DNA of 64,000 bases from RAM1 sp943372515 (GTDB lineage Bacteria; Pseudomonadota; Gammaproteobacteria; Burkholderiales; Burkholderiaceae_C): the NCBI GenBank assembly GCA_943372515.1, contig CALRYY010000009.1, positions 14,405 to 78,404 of the forward strand. The letters are read 5' to 3'. Position numbers and translations under genes: made by a program. The notes beneath the pieces were generated by a model. It was not told where the DNA came from. It ran no database searches and saw only the letters and a list, made by a program, of their open reading frames with translations. Every line of letters begins with the position of its first letter. The first letter of the stretch is position 1. This document shows, piece after piece, positions 44,951 to 54,372 of the stretch.

Positions 44951-47185
44951 TCAGCGCCGCGATTTGCGGCTCTTGCTCTTGGCTGCCGCCTTCTTGACCG
45001 ATGCCTTGAGCTCCTGGATGGGAGAACGGGGCACCCGATCAGCCGACGGTGTGCGCGCAGCCTTGGCTGCGCGCTTGGCGGACGACTTGGCTGGCACACC
45101 CTGCAGGGCGCCACGGCCTGTGGCGGGGCCGCCTGCGCCCTTGTCCTTCATGGCGCGCGACAGCAGTTCCTCGCCCTCGCGCACCAGGCGGAAGTCGATC
45201 TTGCGGCCGTCCAGGTCCACCCGGCTGACCTGCACGCGCACCCGTGAGCCGATGGCGTAGCGGATGCCGGTGCGCTCGCCGCGCAATTCCTGGCGCGCCT
45301 CGTCGAACTTGAAGTACTCGCCGCCCAGTTCGGTGATGTGCACCAGGCCCTCGACGTACATCGCGTCCAGCGTCACAAAGATGCCAAAGCTCGTGGCCGC
45401 CGTGACGACGCCACCGTACTCCTCGCCCAGGTGCTCGCGCATGTACTTGCACTTGAGCCAGGCTTCGACATCGCGGCTGGCTTCGTCGGCGCGGCGTTCA
45501 TTGGCGCTGCAATGCAGGCCTGCAGCCTCCCAGGCCTGGGTGTCCTTGCTGGGTGGTGCTTCAGCCTTCTTCGGCTTTTGCCCCGGCGCACGAACGCGCG
45601 CAGCCAGACGGCGTGCCAGCTTTTCATGCGCCTCGCCCGGGGTGGGCAATGTGGGCAACTCGTACTTGCCGCCCGCCAGAATCGCCTTGATCACCCGGTG
45701 CACCAACAGATCGGGATAACGCCGGATCGGGCTGGTGAAGTGGGTGTAAGCCTCATAGGCCAGCCCGAAGTGACCGCTGTTGATCGGCGTGTAGATAGCC
45801 TGCGACATCGAGCGCAGCAGCATGGTGTGGATCTGTTGCGCGTCCGGGCGTTCCTTGGTCGCTTCGGCAATGCGCTGGAATTCACCCGGCGTCGGTTCGT
45901 CGCCAATCGTCAGGCCCACGCCCATGGCCTTCAGGTACCCGCGCAGGACGTCCTTCTTTTCAGGAGTAGGGCCCTCGTGCACGCGGTACAGGCCGTTTTG
46001 CTTGCTCTGCAAGATGAAGTCTGCACTGCAGACATTGGCCGCCAGCATGGCCTCTTCAATCAAGCGGTGGGCGTCGTTGCGGGTGCGCGGCACGATCTTT
46101 TCGATGCGGCCGTTCTCGTCGCAGACGATCTGAGTTTCCGTCGTCTCAAAGTCCACCGCGCCGCGCTGCTGGCGCGACTTGAGCAGTGCACGGTACACAT
46201 CGTGCAGGTTCTCCAGGTCACCGATGCGGTCCTTGCGGCGCAGCGCCTCGGGGCCGCGCGTGTTGGCCAGAATGGCTGCCACCTCGGTGTACGTGAAGCG
46301 GGCATGGCTCCACATCACCGCCGGATAGAACTGGTAAGCATGGATCTCGCCGGCGCTGGACACCAGCATGTCACAGACCATGCACAGGCGCTCGACCTCG
46401 GGGTTCAGCGAGCACAGCCCGTTGGACAGCTTCTCGGGCAGCATGGGGATCACGCGGCGCGGAAAGTAAACGCTGGTGGCGCGGTCGTAGGCGTCGATGT
46501 CGATGGCGCTGCCGGTTTCCACGTAGCTGCTCACGTCGGCAATCGCCACCAGCAGCCGCCAGCCCTTGCCACGGCCGACCTTGGCGGGCTCGCAGTACAC
46601 GGCATCGTCAAAGTCGCGCGCGTCTTCGCCGTCAATGGTGACCAGCGGCACGTCGGTCAGGTCCACGCGGTGCTTCTTGTCCTGCGGCCGCACCTTGTCG
46701 GGCAGGCCACGGGCCAGTGCGATACAGGCGTCTGAAAATTCATGCGGCACGCCGTACTTGCGCACGGCGATTTCGATTTCCATGCCAGGGTCGTCGATCT
46801 CGCCCAGCACCTCTTTCACGCGGCCTACAGGCTGGCCATACAGGCTGGGGGGCTCGGTCAGCTCGATCACCACCACCTGGCCCGGCTTGGCCGTGCCCGT
46901 GGCGCCCTTGGGCACCAGCACGTCCTGGCCGTAGCGCTTGTCTTCGGGGGCAACCAGCCAGACGCCGCTTTCATGCAGCAACCGGCCGATGATGGGCTGG
47001 GGCGGGCGCTCGACGATTTCAACGACGCGCCCCTCGGGGCGGCCCTTGCGGTCATGGCGCACGACACGCACTTTGACGCGGTCTTTGTGCAGCACCGCGC
47101 GCATCTCGTTGGGGGGCAGATAGATGTCGCCTTCACCGTCGTCGCGGCTGACAAAACCGTGGCCATCACGGTGGCCCTGGATCAC
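44951..47185 (-). CDS. rnr: Ribonuclease R, N-terminally short
   Basis: A 3'-5' exoribonuclease of structured RNA. Cold-shock domains (GHRDGHGFVSRDDGE onward), the RNB catalytic domain (IDGEDARDFDDAVY with the acidic cluster; YTHFTSPIRRYPDL), an S1 domain (GVVTAATSFGIFVTLD) and a Lys-rich tail are present. The start is uncertain: I give GTG 47185 (744 residues). The open frame continues to a GTG at 47284 inside the antisense of a tRNA-Leu with no ATG or TTG, and a rare ATT or ATC start (47194, 47233) is possible. The about 75-residue winged-helix domain usual before GHRDG in Ralstonia-type RNase R has no room here. Confidence 0.93.
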   Translation of the reverse strand: MIQGHRDGHGFVSRDDGEGDIYLPPNEMRAVLHKDRVKVRVVRHDRKGRPEGRVVEIVERPPQPIIGRLLHESGVWLVAPEDKRYGQDVLVPKGATGTAKPGQVVVIELTEPPSLYGQPVGRVKEVLGEIDDPGMEIEIAVRKYGVPHEFSDACIALARGLPDKVRPQDKKHRVDLTDVPLVTIDGEDARDFDDAVYCEPAKVGRGKGWRLLVAIADVSSYVETGSAIDIDAYDRATSVYFPRRVIPMLPEKLSNGLCSLNPEVERLCMVCDMLVSSAGEIHAYQFYPAVMWSHARFTYTEVAAILANTRGPEALRRKDRIGDLENLHDVYRALLKSRQQRGAVDFETTETQIVCDENGRIEKIVPRTRNDAHRLIEEAMLAANVCSADFILQSKQNGLYRVHEGPTPEKKDVLRGYLKAMGVGLTIGDEPTPGEFQRIAEATKERPDAQQIHTMLLRSMSQAIYTPINSGHFGLAYEAYTHFTSPIRRYPDLLVHRVIKAILAGGKYELPTLPTPGEAHEKLARRLAARVRAPGQKPKKAEAPPSKDTQAWEAAGLHCSANERRADEASRDVEAWLKCKYMREHLGEEYGGVVTAATSFGIFVTLDAMYVEGLVHITELGGEYFKFDEARQELRGERTGIRYAIGSRVRVQVSRVDLDGRKIDFRLVREGEELLSRAMKDKGAGGPATGRGALQGVPAKSSAKRAAKAARTPSADRVPRSPIQELKASVKKAAAKSKSRKSRR

Positions 47186-47210
47186 GCCTTCAATTTCTTC
47201 GAGAAGGCTA

Positions 47211-47240
47211 TTGGTGTGTCCGATATTTTTGATATAGAAT
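47211..47240 (+). promoter_or_regulatory. Promoter of tRNA-Leu
   Basis: TTGGTG (47211-47216), 18 bp, TAGAAT (47235-47240); tRNA begins 16 bp later. It overlaps the 5' end of rnr on the other strand. Confidence 0.5.
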
Positions 47241-47256
47241 CCTTGTTTTCCTGAAA

Positions 47257-47341
<85 letters not shown>

Positions 47342-47351
47342 AATATAAATT

Positions 47352-47379
47352 AAAAGCCGCCTTTTCAAGGCGGCTTTTT
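47352..47379. terminator. Bidirectional terminator, tRNA-Leu / rimO
   Basis: AAAAGCCGCCTT and AAGGCGGCTTTT arms around TTC, with T-runs on both strands. It ends both the tRNA-Leu transcript (plus) and rimO (minus). Confidence 0.92.
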
Positions 47380-47398
47380 CTTTTTGGGCACCTGTCAT

Positions 47399-48781
47399 TC
47401 AGACAGGCACCGCCACAAGGTCATGGCCTTGTGTGCCGACGATCCGGGCCCGGGTAAATTCCCCGACCTTGAGCGTCTTGCTGATCTTCTCGGGCGGCAG
47501 CAGTTTCACTGTGCCGTCGATCTCGGGCGCATCCGCATACGAGCGCCCTACCCCGCCTTTGCGCCCCAGCCCGGGCGCCGAATCCACCAGCACCTGCATG
47601 TTTGCGCCGATACGACGCAGCAGCCTTGCGGCAGACACTTCTTCGGCCACGGCCATGAACCGCGCGCGGCGTTCCTCTCGCAGTTCCAGTGGCAGCATGC
47701 CGGGGATGTCGTTGGCGACCGCCCCGTTGACCGCGCTGTAGGCAAAACACCCTGCCCGGTCGATCTGCGCTTCTCGCATGAAGTCCAGCAGGTGTGTGAA
47801 CTCCTCTTCTGTCTCGCCGGGAAACCCGGCAATGAACGTGCTGCGAATCACGATCTCGGGGCAAGTCTCGCGCCAGCGCTGGATGCGCTCGAGGTTGCGT
47901 TCACCGCTGGCGGGGCGCTTCATGCGGCGCAGCACATCCGGGTGGCTGTGCTGGAACGGCACGTCCAGGTAAGGCAGCACCTTGCCCGTGGCCATCAGGG
48001 GAATGACCTCATCCACCGACGGGTACGGGTACACATAGTGCAACCTCACCCAGGCGCCATACGGGGCAGCAATGTCGCCCAGCGTCTGAACCAGTTCCAG
48101 CATGCGGGTCTTCACGGGCTTGCCGTCCCAGAAGCCGGTGCGGTACTTCACGTCTACCCCATAGGCAGATGTGTCCTGGCTGATCACCAGCAATTCCTTC
48201 ACACCGCTTTCAAACAGCGCGTGCGCCTCTTTCAGCACATCGCCAATGGGCCGTGACACGAGGTCACCGCGCATGGACGGGATGATGCAGAAAGTGCAAC
48301 GGTGGTTACAGCCTTCACTGATTTTGAGATAGGCATAGTGCTTTGGCGTCAGCTTCACACCTGCGGCTGGAACCAGGTCCACAAACGGGTCATGCGGTTT
48401 GGGCAGGTTGGCATGGACGGCGTCCATCACCTCCTGTGTAGCATGCGGCCCCGTCACGGCCAGCACGCTGGGGTGCATTTCGCGCACCATGTTGCCACCG
48501 CCCTCACCTGTGCGGGCGCCAAGGCAGCCGGTGACGATGACACGGCCGTTTTCTGCCAGTGCCTCACCAATGGTGTCCAGGCTTTCGCGAACGGCATCGT
48601 CAATGAAGCCGCAGGTGTTGACGATCACCAGGTCCGCGCCTTCAAAGGTCTTGGAGGTCTGGTAACCCTCGGCACTCAGTTGTGTAAGGATCAATTCGGA
48701 GTCGGTCAAGGCCTTGGGGCAACCCAGGCTGACGAACCCGACTTTGGGGATTTTTATCTCAGGGGAAAGAACATCGCTCAT
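47399..48781 (-). CDS. rimO: Ribosomal protein S12 methylthiotransferase RimO
   Basis: A 460-residue radical-SAM enzyme that methylthiolates an Asp of ribosomal protein S12. The N-terminal UPF0004 domain carries cysteines of the second cluster (VSLGCPKAL, VNTCGFID, VTGCLGAR). The radical-SAM cluster is GCNHRCTFCIIPSMRG (near 165), and a C-terminal TRAM domain follows. SLGCPKALTDSE marks RimO rather than MiaB. Follows phaR by 28 bp. Confidence 0.98.
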   Translation of the reverse strand: MSDVLSPEIKIPKVGFVSLGCPKALTDSELILTQLSAEGYQTSKTFEGADLVIVNTCGFIDDAVRESLDTIGEALAENGRVIVTGCLGARTGEGGGNMVREMHPSVLAVTGPHATQEVMDAVHANLPKPHDPFVDLVPAAGVKLTPKHYAYLKISEGCNHRCTFCIIPSMRGDLVSRPIGDVLKEAHALFESGVKELLVISQDTSAYGVDVKYRTGFWDGKPVKTRMLELVQTLGDIAAPYGAWVRLHYVYPYPSVDEVIPLMATGKVLPYLDVPFQHSHPDVLRRMKRPASGERNLERIQRWRETCPEIVIRSTFIAGFPGETEEEFTHLLDFMREAQIDRAGCFAYSAVNGAVANDIPGMLPLELREERRARFMAVAEEVSAARLLRRIGANMQVLVDSAPGLGRKGGVGRSYADAPEIDGTVKLLPPEKISKTLKVGEFTRARIVGTQGHDLVAVPV

Positions 48782-48809
48782 CCCCGTATTGTCCCAGTTA
48801 TCTTTGTAT

Positions 48810-49343
48810 TCAGCGTTTCAACCCAAAGGCGCCAAGCATCTGCTCGGTCTGTTTCTGCATTTGTTCCTGCATTTTGTCGAGCACGGTCTTGGACTGCTCG
48901 GCATAAGTGCCCATCATGCCCTGCACCATGGGGTTTTGCATGCTCATGAATTGCGCCCACATCTCGGGCGTAACGCCTTTGGACTGCTCGGTAAGCTTGG
49001 TCTGGACGTCGGTGAAGGCCTGCACGTTTTTTTCAAGGTATGAGCCGATGAAGCCCTGCATCGCATGCCCATAGAACCGGATGATGTTGGCCAGCACCGC
49101 CTCGGTGAACATCGGCGCGCCGCCAGCTTCTTCTTCCAGGATGATCTGCAACAGGATGCTGCGGGTCAGGTCTTCACTCGACTTGGCATCACGCACCACA
49201 AAAGACTCGCTGTCCATCACCAGTTGCTTGACCTCGGTCAGCGTGATGTAGGTGGATGTATCGGTGTCGTAGAGCCGCCTGTTGGGGTATTTTTTGATGA
49301 TGCGCTGCGCGGGTTTGGCGGCGCCGGCTTTCTTGCTTTGCAC
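48810..49343 (-). CDS. phaR: Polyhydroxyalkanoate synthesis repressor PhaR
   Basis: A 177-residue DNA- and PHB-binding regulator that represses phasin genes until PHB granules appear. The N-terminal IIKKYPNRRLYDTDTSTYITL (about 14-34) is the highly conserved DNA-binding region, followed by PHB_acc domains (ILLQIILEEEAGGAPMF; MQGFIGSYLEKNVQAF). A Gln/Met-rich helix closes it. The start is GTG 49343 with GAGGAG upstream. bdhA, another PHB gene, is 3.4 kb away. Downstream is rimO. Confidence 0.95.
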   Translation of the reverse strand: MQSKKAGAAKPAQRIIKKYPNRRLYDTDTSTYITLTEVKQLVMDSESFVVRDAKSSEDLTRSILLQIILEEEAGGAPMFTEAVLANIIRFYGHAMQGFIGSYLEKNVQAFTDVQTKLTEQSKGVTPEMWAQFMSMQNPMVQGMMGTYAEQSKTVLDKMQEQMQKQTEQMLGAFGLKR

Positions 49344-49469
49344 TGGGGAACTCCTCGGTCTGGCTCGTGCGCCGGATGTACCTGGTGCACCGCAGCACAT
49401 TCTAGGGAGCGAGCCACAAGGACCCCCCAAGGTTTACCCTGAGGATGTGTCACTTGTGATTCGGGAGAT

Positions 49470-49546
49470 TGGTAGGCGCGATTGGACTCGAACCAACGAC
49501 CCCCACCATGTCAAGGTGGTGCTCTAACCAGCTGAGCTACGCGCCT
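49470..49546 (-). tRNA. tRNA-Val(GAC)
   Basis: 77 nt with encoded CCA. Acceptor AGGCGCG/CGCGCCT, anticodon stem CCACC/GGTGG with loop TTGACAT (anticodon GAC), D-arm GCTCAGCTGGTTAGAGC, T-arm GGTTCGAGTCC. Confidence 0.97.
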
Positions 49547-49567
49547 GAGAATTCGTTCGAGACCACG

Positions 49568-49576
49568 ATTATAGCA
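49568..49576 (-). promoter_or_regulatory. Extended -10 promoter of tRNA-Val
   Basis: TGCTATAAT on the minus strand, a perfect extended -10, ends 21 bp before the tRNA. It abuts the relA stop codon, so tRNA-Val can be made independently of relA. Confidence 0.65.
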
Positions 49577-51781
49577 TCAGCGACGGCGTGCCGATCGCAC
49601 ACCCTGCACATCTGCCACCACGCCGAGCACGCGCGCTAGCCGTCCGGAGTCATTGACCTCTACCGTGAACGTCATCCACGCCGTGCCCTTGACCGACTGC
49701 GTCTGCACGCCGATGACATTCATTTTTTCCTTGGCAAACACCTCTGAAATGTCGCGCAGCAGGCCCTGCCTGTCTGCCGCATCCACCGATACATCCACGG
49801 GGTAAACGGCCTGCCCTTCGGACTTGGGGCTGCCCCATTCCACGTCGATCACGCGACCGGCGCTGCGCACGGCCATTTCGCGAAAGTTGCTGCAGTCGGC
49901 GCGATGCACGCTCACGCCCTTGCCGCGCGTGACAAAGCCGCCGATTGCGTCTGGCGGCGCGGGCTTGCAGCACTTGGCCAGTTGCGTCATCAGCGAATCA
50001 ATGCCCACCACCAGAACGCCGCCCTTGGGCGATTTGTCAGGCACGCGAGACTTTTTAAGCAGCAGGAAGTCATCAGGCGCCAGCACCGGCTCAGGTGGGC
50101 GCAGCAGTGTCTCGATGCTGCGCAGCGAGTACTCATCCTTGCCCACCACTTCAAACAAATCTTCGGCCGCCTTGAAGCCCAGCTTGGACGCCAAGTCGTC
50201 CAGCTTCATGGCGGTTTTGCCTTCGCGCTGCAACAGCTTTTCAACCGACTCACGGCCGCGCGCAATGGTCTCGTGACGTACCTGTTCGTTAAACCAGGCG
50301 CGAACCTTGGCCTTGGCCCGATGGCTGGCCAGAAAGCCCAGTTCGGCGTTGAGCCAGTCGCGTGACGGCCCGCCCTCCTTGACTGTGGTGACCTCTACCG
50401 TCTGGCCGTTGTGCAGCGGCGTGTTCAGCGGCACCATCGCACCATCCACGCGCGCGCCACGGCAGCGGTGGCCCAGGCTAGTGTGCACGCTGTAGGCAAA
50501 GTCCACCGGCGTGGCGCCCTGGGGCAGCTCCACCACCGCCGCGTCGGGCGTCAGCACATAGATGCGGTCCTCAAACAATCCCTGGCTCGCCCCGGCCAGG
50601 TCGCGCTCCCAGGCCAGCAACTGGCGCAGCACGGCGATCTTGGCGTCGTAGTCGCCACTGGCTGATACACCCGCATAGCCCTTGGCACCCGCCTCTTTGT
50701 AGGCCCAATGCGCGGCCACGCCATGTTCGGCATGATCGTGCATGGCCTGCGTGCGGATCTGGATCTCAATGGGTTGACCCACTGCGTCGCGCACCACGGT
50801 GTGCAGCGACTGGTAGCCGTTGGGTTTGGGCTTGGCGATGTAGTCGTCGAACTCTTCCACCAGCGGTGTAAAGCGGTCATGCACCCAGCTCAGTGCGGCG
50901 TAGCAGTCTTTCACGGCAGGCACCACCACACGCAAGGCCCTCACGTCGAACACCTGGTCAAAGTCCAGCGACTTGCCGCGCATCTTTCGCACAATGCTGT
51001 AGATGTGCTTGGGCCGGCCATGCACAGTGGCTGCGACGCCTTGTGATTTCAACTCGGTTTCCAGCGTCTGGCGCAGCTGCTCGACGTAGGCTTCACGCTC
51101 CACCCGCTTTTCATCCAGCAGCCTGGCAACCCTCTTGTAGGTGTCCGGCTCCAGGAAGCGGAAGGCCAGGTCCTCCATCTCCCACTTCACCTGCCAGATA
51201 CCCAGCCGGTTGGCCAGCGGTGCAAACACCTGCAGCGATTCGCGCGCCACGCTGGGCGGCGCCATGGTCTTGCAGGCCGCGTGGTAGCGCAGCGTCTGAA
51301 GGCGCGACGCAAGTCGCAGCATCACCACGCGCAGGTCGCGCGAAAACGCAAGCAGCATCTTGCGCACGTTTTCTGTTTGCGCCTTGGGGTCGTCCACCAG
51401 TTGGGCCGACGATTCGGCCGCGCGCGACAACTGCTGCACGCGCACCAGCTTGGTGGTCTCTATGGCCAGTGCGGCAAAACTCTCGCCAAACGCCTTGGCA
51501 ATGACTTCCTGGGGCTTGTTCAGATGCTGGCAGGCATAGACCAGGTAGCTGGCGGCCTGCATGGCCTCGGACCCCCCCATGGATTTCAAAATTGCGGCCA
51601 CCGCGTCCGCATGAGCCAGCGTGTTCTCGCCCGTGTCCAGAGCCTCGCCGGCGATCAGGGGCTCGGCGAAAGCGCGCGCGCGGGCCAACGCGCCAACCTG
51701 CACGGGCAAGCCCTTTTCGGTCGCAGCGATCAGTTCGGGAACAGGCGCGGCGTCGGATTTATCCACTGTCAGGCTTTTCAT
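49577..51781 (-). CDS. relA: GTP pyrophosphokinase RelA
   Basis: A 734-residue long RSH enzyme. The N-terminal HD-like region (about 45-190) lacks the HDxxED hydrolase signature, so this is RelA (synthetase only) and not SpoT. The synthetase domain (about 240-370) has GRPKHIYSIVRKMRGKS, FDVRALRVVV and PKPNGYQSLHTVV. A TGS domain (TPDAAVVELPQGATPVDFAY), a conserved zinc-finger/CC region (LAKCCKPAPPDAIGGFVTRG) and a C-terminal ACT domain follow. It makes (p)ppGpp on ribosomes with uncharged tRNA. A hydrolase gene is 18 bp upstream. Confidence 0.96.
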   Translation of the reverse strand: MKSLTVDKSDAAPVPELIAATEKGLPVQVGALARARAFAEPLIAGEALDTGENTLAHADAVAAILKSMGGSEAMQAASYLVYACQHLNKPQEVIAKAFGESFAALAIETTKLVRVQQLSRAAESSAQLVDDPKAQTENVRKMLLAFSRDLRVVMLRLASRLQTLRYHAACKTMAPPSVARESLQVFAPLANRLGIWQVKWEMEDLAFRFLEPDTYKRVARLLDEKRVEREAYVEQLRQTLETELKSQGVAATVHGRPKHIYSIVRKMRGKSLDFDQVFDVRALRVVVPAVKDCYAALSWVHDRFTPLVEEFDDYIAKPKPNGYQSLHTVVRDAVGQPIEIQIRTQAMHDHAEHGVAAHWAYKEAGAKGYAGVSASGDYDAKIAVLRQLLAWERDLAGASQGLFEDRIYVLTPDAAVVELPQGATPVDFAYSVHTSLGHRCRGARVDGAMVPLNTPLHNGQTVEVTTVKEGGPSRDWLNAELGFLASHRAKAKVRAWFNEQVRHETIARGRESVEKLLQREGKTAMKLDDLASKLGFKAAEDLFEVVGKDEYSLRSIETLLRPPEPVLAPDDFLLLKKSRVPDKSPKGGVLVVGIDSLMTQLAKCCKPAPPDAIGGFVTRGKGVSVHRADCSNFREMAVRSAGRVIDVEWGSPKSEGQAVYPVDVSVDAADRQGLLRDISEVFAKEKMNVIGVQTQSVKGTAWMTFTVEVNDSGRLARVLGVVADVQGVRSARRR

Positions 51782-51799
51782 CCGGCAGGGCGTTCCATG

Positions 51800-52702
51800 T
51801 CAACAGAGCAGGAACGAGGCCACTGCCTCTACCTGGTCAGGCGCCACAAACGTCGGCGCATGGCCGACGCCGGCAAATTCAACCAGCCGCGCGCATGGCC
51901 CACGGTGCGTCATGGCCTGGGCCGTTTCGCGTGACAGCAAATCGGATTGCGCGCCCCGCGTAACCAGGGTCTGCGCCTTGATGCTGTCAAACAACTGCCA
52001 CAGCGTCGCCTCGCCCTGCACGGCGGCTTCCTGCGTGATGGTTCGAAACGGCACAGCAATTGCAGGGTCATAGTGCAACGTGAGCGCGCCATCGGGTAAC
52101 GCACGGACCATGGCGCGCGACAGGTCCAGCCATTGCTGGGGGGTATGGGGCCCAAAGGTGGTAGACACGGCCCACATGGCGTCTGCCGCCTGCTGCAATG
52201 ATTCAAACCGCGTCGGATAACCCAGATACGTGCCAATGCGCTGCAACGCCTGCCACTGGATGACAGGCCCCACATCATTGAGCACCAGCTGGCGGGCCGG
52301 GGCCGGCAACGGCAGGCCCGGCGTGCCACAGACAACCATGCCGATCAGCCCGCCCATGCTCGTGCCAACCCAGTCCAGTCCAGTAACGGGCGAATTCTGG
52401 TGCACCTGCGCCAGCATGGCGAGCATGTCCGCTGCATAGCCGGGCAGTTGATAGCCCATGGGGTCCTTGAGCCACTCGCTGCGCCCACGACCCACCACGT
52501 CGGGGCACACCACCCTCAGCGCACCACCACCGCGCGCTACCAGAGCCTGAGCCAGCACGTCAAAGTCGCGGCCCTGGCGTGACAGCCCGTGCACGCACAC
52601 CACCACATGGCCCGCTGTCGGGTCGCCCCACTGCCACCAGGCCATGCGATGGCCGCCAGAGGCGTCGGGACAGGATACGTAGTTCAGCGTAGGCTCGGTC
52701 AT
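51800..52702 (-). CDS. Alpha/beta hydrolase
   Basis: A 300-residue alpha/beta-fold hydrolase. The oxyanion region is VVCVHGLSRQGRDFD (near 35), the nucleophile elbow GTSMGGLIG (near 115), and a C-terminal FAGVGHAPTFV provides the His. The ATG at 52702 was chosen because it begins a compact domain; the gene is divergent from bdhA with 48 bp between starts. It lies 18 bp upstream of relA and is likely co-transcribed. The substrate is unknown; the neighbourhood of phaR and bdhA allows a PHB-oligomer hydrolase, but there is no direct evidence. Confidence 0.88.
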   Translation of the reverse strand: MTEPTLNYVSCPDASGGHRMAWWQWGDPTAGHVVVCVHGLSRQGRDFDVLAQALVARGGGALRVVCPDVVGRGRSEWLKDPMGYQLPGYAADMLAMLAQVHQNSPVTGLDWVGTSMGGLIGMVVCGTPGLPLPAPARQLVLNDVGPVIQWQALQRIGTYLGYPTRFESLQQAADAMWAVSTTFGPHTPQQWLDLSRAMVRALPDGALTLHYDPAIAVPFRTITQEAAVQGEATLWQLFDSIKAQTLVTRGAQSDLLSRETAQAMTHRGPCARLVEFAGVGHAPTFVAPDQVEAVASFLLC

Positions 52703-52750
52703 GGTGCAATCAGCATTCCAAGGCACTGTAATTCATCTGGAGATCCCTAA

Positions 52751-53521
52751 ATGCTTCAAGGAAAAACCGCCCTCGTCACCGGCTCAACCAGCGGCATCGG
52801 CCTGGGCATCGCCAAGTCGCTCGCCCGCCAGGGCGCCAACATCGTGCTCAACGGCTTTGGCGACGTGGAAGGCCCCAAGGCCGAAGTCGCCGCCCTGGGC
52901 GTCAAGGTGGCCTACCACGGAGCGGACATGAGCAAGCCCGCCGAAATTGAAGACATGATGACGTTCGCCGCCGCGCAGTTTGGCCGTGTGGACATCCTGG
53001 TCAACAACGCCGGCATCCAGCATGTGGCCAATGTCGAGGATTTCCCGGTTGAAAAGTGGGACGCCATCATCGCCATCAACCTGTCCAGCGCGTTCCACGC
53101 GACCCGCCTGGCGCTGCCCGCCATGAAGGCTGCCAACTGGGGACGCGTGATCAACGTGGCTTCTGTACACGGCCTGGTGGCGTCGGCCCAGAAATCAGCC
53201 TATGTGGCCGCCAAGCATGGCATCGTGGGCCTGACCAAGGTGACCGCGCTTGAGAACGCCACCACCGGCGTGACCTGCAACGCCATCTGTCCCGGCTGGG
53301 TACTGACCCCGTTGGTGCAAAAGCAGGTCGATGCCCGCGCCGCCGCCAACGGCTGGACCAACACGCAAGCCACCACCGAGCTGCTGCGCGAAAAGGAACC
53401 CTCGCTGCAGTTCACCACGCCTGAAGAGCTGGGTGAACTGGCGGTGTTCTTCTGCTCCCCAGCCGGCAACAACGTGCGCGGCGTGGCGTGGAACATGGAC
53501 GGTGGCTGGGCGGCCCAGTAG
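52751..53521 (+). CDS. bdhA: 3-hydroxybutyrate dehydrogenase
   Basis: A 256-residue NAD-dependent SDR that interconverts D-3-hydroxybutyrate and acetoacetate in PHB breakdown. TGSTSGIGLGIA (cofactor loop), NNAGIQHVANVEDFP, ASVHGLVASAQKSAYVAAKHG (Ser, YxxxK) and NAICPGWVLTPLVQKQ are diagnostic of this dehydrogenase. GGAG precedes the ATG. Convergent with the SIMPL gene (2 bp gap). Confidence 0.95.
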   Translation: MLQGKTALVTGSTSGIGLGIAKSLARQGANIVLNGFGDVEGPKAEVAALGVKVAYHGADMSKPAEIEDMMTFAAAQFGRVDILVNNAGIQHVANVEDFPVEKWDAIIAINLSSAFHATRLALPAMKAANWGRVINVASVHGLVASAQKSAYVAAKHGIVGLTKVTALENATTGVTCNAICPGWVLTPLVQKQVDARAAANGWTNTQATTELLREKEPSLQFTTPEELGELAVFFCSPAGNNVRGVAWNMDGGWAAQ

Positions 53522-53523
53522 CG

Positions 53524-54228
53524 TTATTTCAGCTGCACGGACCCCGACACCGTGACCATCACGGTGCTCTTGCCCGCCTCCACCGGCACGGGCATGTCGG
53601 CGGCAGCTGATTTGGCCTCCATGGCCATCATGCGCGGTCGCGGGAAGCCGGAGTCATTGGCGTTGACCGACACCTCGCGCAGCGTGTAGCCCGCAAAGCC
53701 AAAGCCGGCGGCCAGCTCGGACGCCTTGGCCTTGAAGCGGTCAATGGCCTGCTTTTGCGCATCCGTTTCCACCAGCGTGCGTCGCTCGCGGCTCAAGCCA
53801 AAGCCGACGTTGCCCAGTGTGAGACCCGGAATCTTGCCCGCAGCGGCGCTGATACGCGCAAAGTCGCGCCCTTCGAGCACCAGCTCGGCCGAGCCTTGCC
53901 AGCCGCTGATCTTGCCGTCACGGTTGTGACGCGGGTACAGGCTGAAGTTACCGGTGCGCACATCCATCTGGCCGGGCGAGGCCGTCTTGCGGGCCTCGGC
54001 CAGCGCGGCGTCCAGCGCCACCTTGAGCTGGTTTTGCACAGTGGCGGCATCGGCGCCTTCACGAACAGTGTTCAGCGTCATGACCAGCAGATCCTGCTGC
54101 ACGTCCACCGTACCGCTGGCGGACAGCTGCAGCACATTCTGCGGTGCCGCCCACGGTCCCGGTTGAGCCCACAGGCCGGTAGTTGCAGCCGCCAAGGCGC
54201 ATGCTGCTATTAATTTTGTAGCTTTCAT
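53524..54228 (-). CDS. Periplasmic SIMPL-domain protein
   Basis: A 234-residue secreted protein. The signal peptide (MKATKLIAACALAAATTGLWA) ends at about residue 21. The SIMPL (DUF541) domain follows: VLQLSASGTVDVQQDLLVMTL, then GWQGSAELVLEGRDF and GFGLSRERR. Homologues such as YggE are linked to oxidative-stress defence, but the biochemical role is unknown. ATG 54228 starts the signal peptide. A GCTATT-N6-GTAGC repeat lies in the signal-peptide codons. Divergent from ompR. Confidence 0.9.
   Translation of the reverse strand: MKATKLIAACALAAATTGLWAQPGPWAAPQNVLQLSASGTVDVQQDLLVMTLNTVREGADAATVQNQLKVALDAALAEARKTASPGQMDVRTGNFSLYPRHNRDGKISGWQGSAELVLEGRDFARISAAAGKIPGLTLGNVGFGLSRERRTLVETDAQKQAIDRFKAKASELAAGFGFAGYTLREVSVNANDSGFPRPRMMAMEAKSAAADMPVPVEAGKSTVMVTVSGSVQLK
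54206..54222. repeat. GCTATT-N6-GTAGC short repeat in signal-peptide codons
   Basis: Same 17-bp frame as at 15092-15108, with a different 6-bp centre. AT-rich against a GC-rich background. Confidence 0.4.
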
Positions 54229-54372
54229 GGGTTCTCCCGTTTGATTTCGAAAAGGCATGGTACCGGCGCTGGGGTCTGCCGTGGGACAAGTCAGGGCCGC
54301 CAGTACATGGAACGTCCGGCCCTGGGCCGCGTTCACTTCGCGCAGGTGAAGTGCTTGCTGCGTGGGGCAACA

